This document shows, piece by piece, positions 1 through 11,878 of a DNA stretch of 64,000 bases (positions within the stretch are counted from its first letter, which is position 1; every line of letters begins with the position of its first letter). Origin of the DNA: Chimonanthus salicifolius. Its lineage: Eukaryota; Streptophyta; Magnoliopsida; Laurales; Calycanthaceae. A program made the position numbers and the translations under genes. The stretch is taken from contig CM023535.1 in the NCBI GenBank assembly GCA_013350335.1, positions 22,599,746-22,663,745 of the forward strand, read 5' to 3'. A model generated the notes under the pieces. The model did no database searches. It was not told where the DNA came from and saw only the letters and a list, made by a program, of their open reading frames with translations.

Positions 1-345
1 GATCTAGAGATTCCCCCTAGTTTATCGGATAGTTAGGGTGGGGATGTTATGTGGGACCGCGCAGTGGACGCGTGGTTGGGATACGAACTCCCTTGTGATT
101 GGGAAGGGGTAGTTGTACCCCCTTGTATAGATCAAATGGTCGGTCCGCCTTGTGTTTCTCAAACACACCTATGAGAGAGGTGTAATCTGATTTAGAGAAC
201 AATGTACCTGGGAGTCCCAAATAAGGACTAATTGAGAGGTAGTTATGTTAACCCTAGAGAAAGACCATCAGGTTGAATGTTTGTTCACTCAGGGTAGTCT
301 TGAAAGCCCCTACAGTCACGGTACTCGAGTGCGGGGTGGACGAGA

Positions 346-598
346 CTTCCTCGGATGACCAAATAGGCTGAGTAGGCGCTCGTCCGCTCATTGGTCGAGG
401 GACGATGCGGTGAGAGACAGCTCCCGCTGGTATGATTTGTGATTCCTCGGATGACCGAGTAAGCTGAGAAGGTGCTCGCCCTCTCATTGGTCCAAGGACG
501 ATGCGGTGAGGGACAGCTCCTGCTGGTATGGTTTGTAATTCCCCAGATGACCGAGTAGGCTGAGGATGTGCTCGCCCGCTCATTGGTCGAGGGATGAT
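346..598. repeat. About 97-bp tandem repeat, roughly 2.6 copies
   Basis: Units start near 346, 443 and 539, each beginning with a TTCCTCGGATGACC-like string and containing GCTCATTGGTCGAGGGA. The open frames on the minus strand across this stretch are only the repeat read as protein and show no domain. Confidence 0.8.
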
Positions 599-1108
599 GT
601 GATGTGATGAGATATTCCAGGCTAGGACACTTGTAGGGTGGGGACAACCTGCGATGTGATATGATGAGATGTTCTAGGCTAGGACACCTGTAGGGTGGAG
701 ACAGCCTGCGATGTGATATGGTAAGATGTTTCAGGCTAGGACACCTGTAGAGTGGGGGCAGCCTGCGATGTGATGTGATGAGATATTCCAGGCTAGGACA
801 CCTGTAGGGTGGGGACATCCTGCGATGTGATGTGATGAGATGTTCCAGGCTAGGACACCTGTAGGGTGGGGACAACCTGTGATGTGATGTGATGAGATGT
901 TCCAGGCTATGACACTTGTAGGGTGGGGACAACGTGTGAAGTGATGTGATGAGATATTCCAGGATAGGACACCTATAGGGTGGGGACTACCTGCGATGTG
1001 ATATGATGAGATATTACAGGCTAGGACACTTGTAGGGTGGGGACAGCCTGCGAAGTGATGTGATGAGATGTTCCAGGCTACGACAATAGCAGGGTGGGTA
1101 CAATCTGA
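595..1108. repeat. 57-bp minisatellite, about nine copies
   Basis: Units start near 595, 652, 709, 766, 823, 880, 937, 994 and 1051, an exact 57-bp period. Each holds GATGTGATGTGATGAGATG followed by CCAGGCTAGGACACC and GTAGGGTGGGGACA. A degenerate tenth unit follows to about 1165. The minus-strand open frame across the array is a by-product of the repeat. Confidence 0.9.
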
Positions 1109-2201
1109 GGTATAGTATTCTGGGGTAGGACACCTTTATGGTGGGGACAGCCTGTGGTGTGATGTAGTAGTGTGTTTTCCCGTGGTTATGACTTTGGGGT
1201 CCATTGTTGAGACTCGTGTTGTGGGTGTTGACTCACCAGGAATTTATGGGTGCCTAACGAGTGAGTTCTGCCGGCTCACTTCGTAGAAGTCCTATAAAAT
1301 TCTATGAGGGGTGGATACGCCAGTCGTGTGGAGACCAACAGATGGGGTCCAAGGTTATAGGTTTGACTATCGAGACTCTGGTACTTGGTTGAGGAGACCA
1401 TAGACGAGTATTGTTGGCAGTCCATTGAGGACTGGTGAGGTGGTTACTCACGCGTGGTAGTCGGTTTGGGACTCTACTGAGTCTGACTCTTGGGTTGGTC
1501 GTGGTATGTGTGCGGGTTGTCGTGAGAGAGTCATAGGTCTAGTCGAGGAGTATGGATCCTGATCTGGTTGGAGATCAGTCTGTAGACCCAAGGGTGGGTG
1601 GACCGCAGCGGATGGGCACATGAGGGAGTTGCCATAGAGTTGTACTGAGTTGGTTAGAGGATGTACTGGAGGCCCGACAGATGTGGGCCCATGTGTTAGC
1701 GGTAGGGCACCCGCTTGCATAGTCATGCATGTAGACATCATCGACATTGATGTGCTCATATGATCATATATAGTGTATGTTGGGTGACATTTGATGCGTG
1801 TGTTACCCTCACTAGGCATGTAGAGCTCACCCCTTTCCTCACAGGTGCTCCATAGAGAAAGGGTCGACGGGACCCTCAATCGGACATTGGGCGTAGAGCT
1901 GCAGCTTTGTACTTGTCATGGTTTTAATTTGTAATTGGAGATTTGCTAATGTATTTGAGATATGTGTACATTTCATTAAGTTGGATGAATGTAATGATGG
2001 GATGATGCTATAACTTGTAATCATGACTGATGCTTATGGTTTTTGGCTTATTGGTGGATTGCTATGGTTAGTGTGGGTTGCGGGAGCAGTGTCTCCCATT
2101 TTTTAAAAAAAAAAAATATCCGAAATTGTATTGGATTGTTTTTTTTGAAGTTTGTATCTGTTTTAAAATGCCCGTAACGGGATGGGTCGTTACAGAAGGA
2201 T

Positions 2202-3086
2202 TGTAATGACCCATGATTCCATTAATTAAATAAACAAATAAATAAAATAAAATAGGATGTGTGAAGAAAGATACCAAAGCATCAGAGTTCCGATGCGATA
2301 GTATTGGACTTCCGATGGTGTCAGAAGTCCTACAGGGAACTACTAAGAGATATCAAAACTCTTGGTAGCAAGCCACGATTCTGGACTTAGGAAAAATTTG
2401 TGGATCCATATCGGAAGTCTGGTAAGTTCAAAGGTGAGTTTTGATAGTATCAGACTTCCGATACTTAAAGTTTGAAAGTCTGATATCGCAGAAATGAGTT
2501 GGAGTATTTAAACCCCAAATCTGTTTGTTTGAGGTCATTTTTCTTTGGCCAACGACGGGAGCAGACCAGAGCTCCCCCACTAGCACTTCCTACTACACTC
2601 ACCTCTGCATGTGGAGGATTTGAAAAGTGAAAGAGTTTCCAAACCCATCCTAGGTGGAAATCTCCATTCTTCTAAGGTAAGCTTCTCCCCAAATCACAAA
2701 TCTTTAGAAAGAGGGTGTTTTAGCTTGGTGTGTGGGATACTAAGAAGGGGTTTTGGGGACCTCATTCATCTATTGATGGAGATGGATGTTTGAGGTAGCC
2801 AAAATCCAAGAATGGGAGGTGTGCATGGGTAAGGAGAGAGAAAGGGGGATGGGGTTTGGAATGCATGGTCGATTGGGGGAGACCTTGAGCTCCCTTTTTG
2901 TGGGCTTAATGGTGGAAGCTCAGAAGATGAGTTTATAGAAGGCAAATATCCTTCACTTGGGGACCATGTCCCTCTTCTAGGGGCCCAAAGTTTGGGGATT
3001 TTCTCTTTAAGGTTGTTAATTGACACCTAAATAATGAATTCACATTAATATGTTAAAACTTAACCTTCCAACCCAAAAGACCAGCT
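2202..3086 (+). mobile_element. LTR-like remnant starting TGTAATGACCC
   Basis: The segment begins TGTAATGACCC, the usual left LTR end. It has a TATA-like GAGTATTTAAACC at about 2502-2514, followed by a pyrimidine-containing leader-like stretch, as in the U3/R part of an LTR. Several copies of a GACTTCCGAT/ATCGGAAGTC motif lie upstream of the TATA-like site (2290-2490), perhaps regulatory repeats. No matching right end (GGGTCATTACA) is found before the next element at 3087, so it is truncated or overwritten. No coding domain was recognised. Confidence 0.4.
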
Positions 3087-3325
3087 TGTTAGGTGGAGTG
3101 ACCAAAGTCCTTTATATAGAAAAATAAAACTGTGTATTATATTAAATCCTAAGCTATTACATGTATTTATATAGTCTCTAGTCGACCCTAGGGCTATCAC
3201 AAACAAACTCTAACTCTAATCTATCTTGAGTAAAATATATCTCTAAATTAGAGATAAATATCAACTAAGATTCCTAATTACATAATAATTCTAATTATTC
3301 AGAATAACCTAAATATATTCCAACA
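3087..3325 (-). mobile_element. Copia-like 3' LTR, minus orientation
   Basis: Read on the minus strand the segment starts TGTTGGAATATATT at 3325 and ends AACA at 3087, giving TGTT...AACA termini over 239 bp. It has a TATATAAATACATG promoter-like stretch near 3157-3170 and a second TATATAAAG near 3113. Just outside its 5' end on the same strand is a purine tract (TTGCGGGGGCG, 3326-3336), the expected polypurine tract. It therefore reads as the 3' LTR of a minus-strand element whose internal region lies to the right. Confidence 0.65.
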
Positions 3326-5087
3326 CGCCCCCGCAAGCTGAAGCGTGGATGAAAACGAAGCTTGGAACATGAAGAAACAGCAGGCGAACTGCAAAAGTGG
3401 CACACCGACTGGCCACGAAGATTTGATGGAGAAGCAACACACTGATTGGCAGCAAAACTTGGTTGAAGAGGCAGTGTTGACTAGCTGTAAAAGACAAGCG
3501 GCGAACACCTGAAAAACAATGGCGTAATAAATGTCAAAACAAGGCTGAAGCCATCACATCGATCAATCAGATTGAAAAGGGTAACAAACAAAATGGCTGA
3601 AGTCATAAAGACCAGCAAATAAAAGGCTGCAGCCATAAAGGCCAGCAAAGAAAGGAGACAAATCAGTGTCCTCCAAATAAAAGGAGTGGATGAATTCCAC
3701 AACAAATGGACATGTGTCCAAAACATGCCGTCACATTTCGAGAAACGATAAAAATAGGAGGAGAATAGCAATTTGTGCCCCTTATTTTGGTTCAATAAAG
3801 TAGGAGGAGAAGGGCAATTTGCGTCCCTTTCTTCAGCTCTCCCCCATTCTTCTTTGCACAGATCTCGTAGATCATGGCGAGAGGAAACAACAAAAAAACA
3901 CGAGGTTCTTGGCAATAAGGTAATTGATTCAAATAGACCATCAAACATCTAATTCTCATGTAGCTCATAGTAAATTCCAATTCCACATCTTGGAGGATGA
4001 GTCTGGATCCTCCATGGTCAACACATTACCAAAATGCAAGGCCATGAATTGAAAGGCAAACAGTTTTGCATCCAGCATTGGGCAACAACAATAAGAAACA
4101 AACGAGGAAAGGAGGCTGCGTCAGGCAAACAATGCAACAACAACTCAAATCTGATCTGGGGACGAGTTTCACCCAAAAATTTGCATCAAAGGATGTGCTG
4201 GAGATCACCCCTAAAAAAATAGCAAGGTCTCCAACGATGGCGACGTCTCCTCTTTTTTTTTGTAGAATTAGGGAGGAAGCAGACGAAAAACCAGATAGCC
4301 GGTGGCAACAAAGACCGGCAAAAACAGAGATTAGAGAAGCGGAAACGGGCAACAATCGCAAGTATAGCCGGCGGAGATGGAAGTAACACCGACAACAAGA
4401 ATAGTGCAAACAGATCTGAAATGTATATGCATCAGGAATAATGAACTAACACAGGTCCTCTCTCCAGATCTAAGAGCATTGACCAGAGAGAGCGCCGACA
4501 AGAACACCAAGTTGATGGAGCGGCTCGTGCAGATCTGATTATTATAACATCCAATCACGGTTTTTAGAGGGCAGACACAGACGGTGAATAGCGTCGGCGG
4601 ATGCAAAAGCAACGGTGCAGTGGCCAGATTCCGTCCAACACTGACAGAGAAGCTGGCTGCCAGAACAGATCTGCAAGATCGGGAACTGAAAACGGCTACC
4701 AGATCTGAACAGTGGATGACCAACTTTCTTTCTTCCTTTCCAAGAAAAGGGGATATGAGCCTATCTTGTTGGACGGTGAAGCCCAGCAGTAGGAACGCGA
4801 TCGAGAGCCAGGATTAGATGTAGATTTGGTTGAACAAGGCAGGTGGCTGAAGACAGAGATTATGGTAGAAAAAGCCGACTGAAACGGCCTGGGAACAATC
4901 ATCTCTGTTTGGAAACGCCAAACAGGCTTGAGCAGATTTGCTACAAACCGATTAGCCAAGAACAACAAGAACCATCTAGGTGTATAAATGTCCCCTCCGC
5001 AATGAGATTCCTTGGATAGAGGGAGAGAAGAAAACCCACGTGAAATTCACTTTCAAACTAAGATCGTTAACTGCTCTGAATGGATTG
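3326..5087 (-). mobile_element. Internal region of the minus-strand Copia-like element, non-autonomous
   Basis: About 1.76 kb follows the polypurine tract but holds no recognisable gag, protease, integrase or reverse-transcriptase motif on either strand. Open frames at 3481-3948, 4026-4409 and 4331-4723 are Cys/Phe/Leu-rich without domains. Near 5078-5088 TGCTCTGAATGG resembles a damaged copy of the reversed primer-binding site GCTCTGATACCA, after which the segmental repeat begins and no second LTR is seen. A non-autonomous (LARD-like) or deleted element is the simplest reading. Confidence 0.45.
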
Positions 5088-5734
5088 GGCCTAAGCTGGG
5101 CTTAGGTTGTCTCAAGCCTAACAACAATTATGAGCGTGGGAGCAAGTTTTTTTTTTGTATCAAGTGTTAAAATCATGTATGAATTTTTTTATTTTTGGTA
5201 AAATATGAAAATCTAACTCGATGAATTGAAAGATCACTAAAAGTTTACATGTAAATCAAATTTCATCCCAAGACTGAGAATTAAAGCCATGTGATTTTAG
5301 TGGTCAAAATTAACAAGTGTGTACTGAAATAATTATGCATATTGATTTTAGCTCTAGGATCAACCGGCTTTCATCTGAATTTTTAGATGAATTTGATTTT
5401 TCGTCTAGATATTTTGGTGAACCTTCAATCTAATGGGTTATATTTTCATAAATCTCAAAGGATTTAATAAAAACGAAAAAAATGAATGAAGTGTTATGTG
5501 CTACCTCATATATCGCTTTTTTTATAGATTCTACATAATTGGGCTGACGCAGGCTTTTGGGTTGACTCATACAAAAGCCCAAGCCCAGCCCAAATATTAG
5601 TTGGGCTTTGTCTGTCCAAGCTCGACCATATTATAAATTGGGCTAATTTTTTTTTCCCAAAAGCCCACCTTTTCTTGAGCCGAGTTCTTTGGGATTTTGG
5701 GGTGTCATGCCAAAATCCCAACCCTAGTCCTAGG

Positions 5735-5891
5735 CAGTGGTCCGAATATCGGCCGATATACTGATATCTCGACCTTATCATATCGGCCAATATCACAATA
5801 TTGGCCGATATCTGCCGTTTTTGTTAAAAAAAAAGAGAGAAAAATATCGGTCGATATAACGTATCGGCCAATACCAAATTTTAAACCCCTA
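5735..5891. mobile_element. hAT-like MITE with ATCGGCCGAT palindromes
   Basis: The 157-bp element starts CAGTGGTCCGAATATCGG and ends AAATTTTAAACCCCTA, imperfect inverted ends of the CAGGGGT type. The interior is built of ATATCGGCCGATAT-type palindromes. Left flank 5727-5734 is GTCCTAGG and right flank 5892-5899 is GTCTCAGA, a decayed 8-bp duplication. The orthologous element in the second block copy keeps GTCCTAGG on its right side, which supports the 8-bp target site. Confidence 0.75.
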
Positions 5892-6179
5892 GTCTCAGAG
5901 TCCATTTGTCAACAATTTAGAAGGAAATGATAGGAACACCAATATATTTTTATTATAAGAGACACGAATGTACATTTTCACTACTTAATTGATGATAAGT
6001 GAATAAAGAATAAGTTGATATCCAATATTATTAGATACACCAACATTCCTATCACTACCCTAATTTAAGTTAAACAACTAAAACATTTTGAGATTCATCT
6101 AAAATGAAACTTTTATCTTACAAGTTTTTAAATCTAGTCTCACTTCTTTAGCATGATGCTATAATCATATGACCCACAT

Positions 6180-6700
6180 TGTAATACCCAGTGGTGATGG
6201 GAAAGGTTCCATACCACCTCAGGCTTGCAAAGGAGGGTGGTTTAAGAGAGGGAATACCCTCCTCCTTAGCATGAGACCTTTAGAGCTTAAGAGTGACGTT
6301 TGGGCCCAAATGTAAACCCGTGCAGATTTTTAGCCCAAAACGGACAATATCATGCTAGAGGGACGGATTATTATAAATGGTATCAGAACATAGTTCAACT
6401 TTCTGCCTATCTAGGCTCTCTACCTGTGTGGTGTTGCTTGTATTGACCCTCTATCTGTATGAAGTGATAGAGTCACGGACGACTCGAGTCTTAAAGGGGT
6501 AGAATGTAATACCTAGCGGTGATAGAAAATGTCCCATACCGCATCGGACTTGCAAAGGAGGGTGATTTAAAAGAGGAACACCCTCCTCCCTAGCATGAGG
6601 CATTTTGGGCTTAAAAGTGACGTTTGAGCCCAAATGCAAATCCATGCGTGTTTTAGAATCCAAAGTGGATAATATCGTGCTAGAGAGACGAGTCGTTACA
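6180..6700 (+). mobile_element. TRIM retrotransposon with two LTRs
   Basis: LTR 1 (6180-6375) and LTR 2 (6505-6700) are about 196 bp each and start TGTAATACC; LTR 2 ends GTCGTTACA. Directly after LTR 1 is TGGTATCAGAAC (6378-6389), one base off the tRNA-initiator-Met primer-binding site. Just before LTR 2 is the polypurine tract AAAGGGGTAGAA (6493-6504). Only about 130 bp lie between the LTRs and they encode nothing. Flanks CACAT and TACAT (6175-6179, 6701-6705) are a 4/5 target duplication. Confidence 0.88.
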
Positions 6701-7310
6701 TACATTATATCTATAATATCTCTTATTATTTTAATATATTATCTGATTACCTTTAAAAAAAATTCTTATGATCCACATTATTGATTACGTATGCTTGGAA
6801 AAAAAAAAAAGCTGATTTCAATCATCATGACGGTGCGAGTTTAGATCTCAAACTTGGAAGCATAAAAAAATCTATGCATGATATAGTGAAAAATGTGAAC
6901 TGTGAAGAAAATCAAAATATTACACATCTCAATTTGCATTTCACTTTTAACATTATATAAGGTAAAATGTAAAAATATATTGTCTATAGTAAAATGCAAA
7001 TAAAAATGCAAGATGGAGGACAATATATAGAAAAATATGATAATCAATATAATAATCAAAACGAAAGTGATGCCATGACATGTTTAATTGACCTTCACGT
7101 TGATGCACAAAAATATTTGCATGAAGAAAATTAAGACTCAAAATTGGATTAGCCATGTGCAAAATCTATTGATGATTTGATTCTAATCTTCATAAATAGA
7201 GTCTAAAATATCAAGAATGTGAGTATAATTTTTTTTTTTTAAATCAGTATGCAGAGTAACGTGAAAACCAATTGAAATACATCATGCCATCATAATTTGC
7301 ATTTTGCTCT

Positions 7311-7400
7311 ATAGCAGGGGATAAAAAAATCAGATTTACACAGATATGGGTGTCTCCGCCGATATATCTCGATGCTCAAAAATCCGAGATATCTATAGTC
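7311..7400. mobile_element. Deleted remnant of a CAGGGG-type palindrome MITE
   Basis: CAGGGGATAAAAAAAT at about 7316 resembles the left end of the hAT-like MITE family and is followed by short ATATC motifs. The second block copy at 14361-14565 has a longer version with several ATCGG palindromes, so this copy lost roughly 130 bp internally. No clear right end or target duplication was found. Confidence 0.4.
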
Positions 7401-7654
7401 TATACATTGTTTTGCACATTGACATATTATACACATTTTGTATCTTCTCCTACACATTGCATCGATCATTATACATTTTTGCATTTTGCAAAAATGAATA
7501 AGTGAAATGATTAGACACAGAGACATAAATAAGATCAGGTCTTATTTATTCAAATCCATTAGTGAAATTTGAAAATATAATTTTTAATCGACGGTGGATA
7601 TGTACTCACTACGCAGGGGTTAAAAAAATGACCAATATATATATATATATATAT

Positions 7655-7846
7655 AGGGTCCAAATATCGGCTGATATGATACGGTTTTTAAAACCTTATC
7701 ATATCGGCCGATATTATAACCGCATCATATCGACCGATATCGGTGGTTTTTGGTAAAAAAAAAAAAAAAATAAGGAGAGAGAACTTTATCGGGCAATAAC
7801 GAGATATCGGTCGATATCCTGGCGGATACTGAGATTTCGACCCCAG
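7655..7846. mobile_element. hAT-like MITE with ATCGGCCGAT palindromes, inserted after the duplication
   Basis: The element runs from AGGGTCCAAATATCGG to GAGATTTCGACCCCAG and contains palindromic ATATCGGCCGATAT units and a poly-A run. The matching place in the second block copy (near 14830) lacks it, so it either inserted here after the block duplicated or was removed from the other copy. The left flank is an expanded AT dinucleotide tract, which hides any target duplication. Confidence 0.7.
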
Positions 7847-8528
7847 ATCATACTAGTTGATAAGTGTCGATTTTATATGTGCTGATATGTACGGCCATAC
7901 AGTTATAATATCGACCAATAAAACAAACTATCAGTTATTTTTATTTTGAAATAAAGAACCCTTAATGTGATTGATATAGTTACAAGGTGATTGTGTGATT
8001 TTTATAATTTTCCAACAATTTTTAAATTCAGAGTTTTTACGACAAAAAAAATTATGAATTGTAATAGAAGAAGATACATATATTATACGATAGTAGAGAA
8101 CATGAATTTTATATTAGTTATTTCCTCATATTGACTTTTCAAATTTTTGAGAAATGCTTTATTCGTATAAAAAGTTTAACCCTTAAGGGTATTTACTTTT
8201 TTCCCTATTTTTCTTATAGCTTGTATAAGTTTTTTTAAAAAAAAGGAGAGAAACTATATTGACATTTTACATTGATACCATATAAATCATCGATGCACGT
8301 GGTGATATGTATAAGGGTGCCATTTTTATTTCTCATTCACATTGTCATTTCATCTTAAATTTTAATGATTATTATTTTGTATCTTTTAAATTAGATGCCT
8401 TAAATTGGGCCAGCCTATCAGGATTTGAACTAAGATCTGGATCATCTCAAATTTCTCCAACACTTGTTTGATTCTGTTCAGATATTTAGATCTCATTGTG
8501 TCTGGTTGTTGATCTACACAATCTCAAC

Positions 8529-8937
8529 GAAGGCTCAAAAATTCGGCCTGACCGATATGTCAGCCGATAAATTTCTCTCTTCTCTTTTATTTTTTTTTGT
8601 AAATATCGGTATTATTTTATTTTTTCTGAATTAAAAAATATAAAAAAACCGAAAACAACTGTTTTTTTTTAAAAAAAATTGAAAACGTAAATATTGGCCG
8701 ATGTTGGACCGATATAGGCCGATATTTTGACTCGAGCCCATCACCGTTTTAATTTTTTCTTTTAAACAAAATACCGATATAAATTATCTCGGCCGATATC
8801 GAACTGAAATATATCGGCTATATTGGTCGAGAAATAGGCTGTACGGCCTGCAATACGTATCGGCCGATATAAATCGACACTGAAAAATAAATATATGTCG
8901 ATCGATACATTTCATATCGACCGATATCTGTACCCTG
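8529..8937. mobile_element. hAT-like MITE with perfect 8-bp target duplication
   Basis: ATCTCAAC is present at 8521-8528 and again at 8938-8945, a perfect 8-bp duplication typical of hAT elements. The right end reads GATATCTGTACCCTG, matching the family's inverted CAGGG end. The left end is degraded (GAAGGCTCAAAAATTCGG). The interior holds many ATCGGCCGAT-type palindromes. It lies outside the well-matched part of the segmental repeat. Confidence 0.78.
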
Positions 8938-9204
8938 ATCTCAACAATATGATTGATTTTGATTGACAAAACATTATCATCTCAGCCTTTGGATAAGAAT
9001 CAAAATAAAAAATTAAAATTTTGATAGTCTGTTAGACAACCGACCGATACCTCAAATAATATACATAATTACATATTTTCAATTTTCTTCTTTTTTTAAT
9101 GATACAGTACAAAGGAACACAAAAATTAGATGCTCAGATTGGGCCTGCCCATCAGGATTTGATCTGGGATATCATCTCAGCCTCAAAAATTGGAATGAAG
9201 AAAA

Positions 9205-9500
9205 AAATTTGTATTATAGTCTGTCAGACAACCGACCGATCACCCCAGCCGGGTTAACGGCTGAGAACGATCCTCTACGGCCACAGATCTGACGGGCAGA
9301 TCTGGGCTATTAATCACGCTCTAATCGGACGGTCATAGTTCATCCACCAGACTTGATGGCCCGTCTCCTTAGAACCTAAGGATAAGGAAGTACGATCCTA
9401 TAGAACAGATCCTGTTCAAGTAAGGTCGTGATCCTCTCTCCTTGTTCCTTACTTATTAACGAGTAGTTGGAAGAATTCTCTTACCGATATGGGACTTTGT
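9205..9500. repeat. Dispersed repeat shared with 16575-16875
   Basis: Shared strings include GTCAGACAACCGA, CACGCTCT, CCACCAGACTTGATG and CTTACCGAT with TGGGACT near the right end. The order and spacing relative to the two block copies suggest the original duplication reached this far and the middle part diverged or was replaced. No coding signal was seen. Confidence 0.65.
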
Positions 9501-10680
9501 GCTTAAAAAGTAAAGCTAGCTATGTGTCTAGGCTTGTAGGCTGGTACAATGACTTCCTGAGAAGAAGTAGGACTCCCCTACTCCCCTTATCCAATTGGAA
9601 GAAGGGTGGAACGTGACTATCTGATTATTAGAGAAATTTTTTTTTTTTAACAACTTAATGATCAAATATGTGGCTCTACTGGGCCTCCATATTTTTGTCT
9701 TATCTAATAACAAATGAATATTTATTAATTAAATTTTTTATCCAAAGTTATATTATGTCATGTTTTAATTTTTAAGTGTTGTTAGAATGACAATATTAGG
9801 CCAAACAAGATAGTTGTTATCATTTCTTTGGATATCTATAACATTTAAAAAAAAAAAAATTATGTTAGCCATTTCAATTGAAAAATCTCTCAATGATGGA
9901 TAAATGTATGTATATTAGTTTATTTGAACACCATTGATGATTACTCAATCAAAATTGCATATGGACAATATTTTTTCAAATGAGTAAAAGATTATCATGA
10001 ATTTGACTACTCAGTAAAATTTTAACAATCATTAAAGTCCCATATGAATATAAAATGCTAACATTACACCTGTAGACCTACTTTTACTCGAGTCATGGCA
10101 ATGGATCTAGTGAAGAACTTTATATTTAATAATAAAATAATAAAAGTCTTACTGATTAGATTAATTAAGTGATATTTTAAAATTTTATATTTATTAAATA
10201 TAAAAGCTAAAAATAATTTAAAATAGTTACAAATTAAAAAATATTTAATTAATTCAATCAAAATAATTTTATCCAAACCTTTTCCACAAACATAAACCTA
10301 TCTAATTAGTTAATATCCATAAGCACAACTGGAAAGAATATTATGACTTTGAATAATAAGATGGAATGGCTGAAAATTGAATTTTCAACTCAAAATTGGT
10401 CACTTGTAGTTCGTCACGATTTACTTTCAACAACAAATTTTCTAGTTTATTTCAAAATTATTTAACAAAGAAAATAGATCAAGAATGCACACATATAATG
10501 GCTAAATGGGTTGAAAAGTCTGATGGGCTTTCATGGGCTTCTTGTAAAGGCCCAACTCTAACCATTTATATAAACATTCCCAAGAATTTAGCCAGAACCC
10601 AACCTGACATGCTGATATATGTCTTCAAAGTTCAAACTAGTCCATTTATGATGAGTTGAGACAGGTCTCGAGTCAGGTTT
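9501..10680. other. AT-rich intergenic stretch, no feature recognised
   Basis: Very AT-rich sequence with poly-A and poly-T runs. Open frames here (for example 10064-10276 and 10396-10659) have no domain, no splice-like borders and no codon signal. I see no gene, RNA or ordered repeat. Confidence 0.6.
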
Positions 10681-11228
10681 TGTAATACCTTGTCCTAGAT
10701 AGAGTCTATAATGTAGAGCGTGTCAATAGAGAAAAAAGTCTCATATTACTAGTTGCATTGGAAATTCACTGGTATATAAGTGGTAACATTCCTCCTTCTA
10801 GAACAAGACCTTTTGAGAGCAACAGTGGGTTGGCTCGCCAAAGTAAAGCTATGCGTGCCTATGTGTGTGGGGCCAAAGCGTACAATATTGTGCTACTGGG
10901 ACGGATCGTTACAAATGGTATCAGAGAATGGTTCAACCCTCTTCTTAAGGGTGTAGGCTTGGTTCTTGTATGTGTAGAGCCGGAGACGGCTCTGACTTTA
11001 AGGGGGTAAATTGTAATAGTTTATAATGTGGAGCATGTCTATAGAGAAAAAAGTCTCACATTGCTAGTTACATTGGAAATTCACTGGTATATAAGTGGTA
11101 ACCTTCCTCCTTCTAGCACAAGGCATTTTGGGAGCAATAGTGGGTTGGCTCGCCAAAGTAAAACCATGCGGGCCTGTGTGTGTGGGCTCAAAGCGGACAA
11201 TATTGTGCTAGTGGGACAGGTCATTACA
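10681..11228 (+). mobile_element. TRIM retrotransposon, second family
   Basis: LTR 1 (10681-10913) and LTR 2 (11012-11228) both start TGTAATA and end ATTACA or GTTACA. TGGTATCAGAGA (10916-10927) directly follows LTR 1 and is the tRNA-Met primer-binding site. AAGGGGGTAAA (about 11000-11010) before LTR 2 is the polypurine tract. The internal region is only about 98 bp. Flanks GGTTT and GATTT give a 4/5 target duplication. LTR 1 has a short extra segment near its start relative to LTR 2. The open frames across it are not genes. Confidence 0.88.
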
Positions 11229-11366
11229 GATTTGGTTGAGGAACAATCCTAGTGCCAGTCACAAGTGGGATGGGAACGGATTGGGCCTAAGCTGGGTTTA
11301 GGTTGTGTTAAGCCTAACACCAGTTATGAGCTGGGAGCAAGTATTTTTTGTATCAAGTGTTCAAAT

Positions 11367-11878
11367 CAGGGGTAAAGATATCGGCCGATACATTTCGTAT
11401 CGGCCGATATATATTGTATCGGCCAATATATACGATTTTTAAGCACCGTATTATATCGGCCAATACGTATTGTATCGGTTGTACACACTATTTCTCGGCC
11501 AATATATCGGCGATATATGTCGGTCCGATATCGACCGATATGATTTATATCGGTCTTTTTTAAAAAAAATCAAAAATAAAAAATATGGTGGGCCCGGGTC
11601 GATATCTCGGCCAATATAGGCCTAGATATCGGACGATATTTTGAATGTCGGCCGATATCAGCCAATATCAGCTGATATTCAAAATATTGCCCGATATGAG
11701 GCGATATTTACGTTTTGAATTTTTTTTTTAAAAATTCAACTTCCTTTTGGGTTATTTATTTATGTATTTTTTAATTCAAATAAAATAAAATAATAAAAAA
11801 TACCGATATTTAAAGAAGAAAGCAAAAGAGGAGAGAGAAACTTATCAACCGAGATATCGGCCGAATTTTGCACCCCTG
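11367..11878. mobile_element. hAT-like palindrome MITE with perfect 8-bp target duplication
   Basis: The element begins CAGGGGTAAAGATATCGG and ends CGAATTTTGCACCCCTG, good inverted ends. GTTCAAAT occurs on both sides (11359-11366 and 11879-11886). The corresponding position in copy 1 (near 5172) is an empty site. The interior is a dense run of ATCGGCCGATAT-type palindromes plus an AT-rich core. No transposase is encoded. The 8-bp duplication and CAGGG ends are hAT features; the family name is inference. Confidence 0.88.

Larger units (their letters stand above)
1..2194 (+). mobile_element. LTR-retrotransposon remnant, 3' part of an LTR or 3' region
   Basis: No protein domain is readable here in either direction. 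The segment ends at 2184-2194 with GGGTCGTTACA, a typical right end for plant LTRs that start TGTAACGACCC. It contains two families of tandem repeats (listed separately), which is common in LTRs and 3' untranslated regions of large plant retrotransposons. The left end lies outside the window, so length and family cannot be fixed. Seven bases after this end another LTR-like start (TGTAATGACCC, 2202) follows, so two elements may abut. Assignment is inference from the terminal motif. Confidence 0.45.
5088..8190 (+). repeat. Segmental direct repeat, copy 1
   Basis: This block matches 11277-15206 almost continuously from ATTGGGCCTAAGCTGGG at the left to AACCCTTAAGGGTATTTA at the right. Shared contents in order are a hAT-like MITE (5735 versus 12455), a TRIM (6180 versus 12898) and a long AT-rich tail. 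Differences are whole insertions or deletions: an extra MITE at 7655-7846 here, and extra elements at 11367-11878 and 13650-14032 in the other copy. It contains no host gene. Confidence 0.85.

Noticed and set aside
285..932. A 215-codon minus-strand frame
   Set aside because: It reads through the 57-bp and 97-bp tandem arrays; the protein is only a repeat translation.
3326..5087. Viral or retroviral-like genes inside the Copia-like internal region
   Set aside because: No reverse transcriptase, integrase, protease or movement-protein motif was found on either strand.
11028..11252. Short plus-strand proteins over the TRIM (10758-11009 and 11028-11252)
   Set aside because: The two frames are similar only because both are translations of the two LTRs; no gene is supported.
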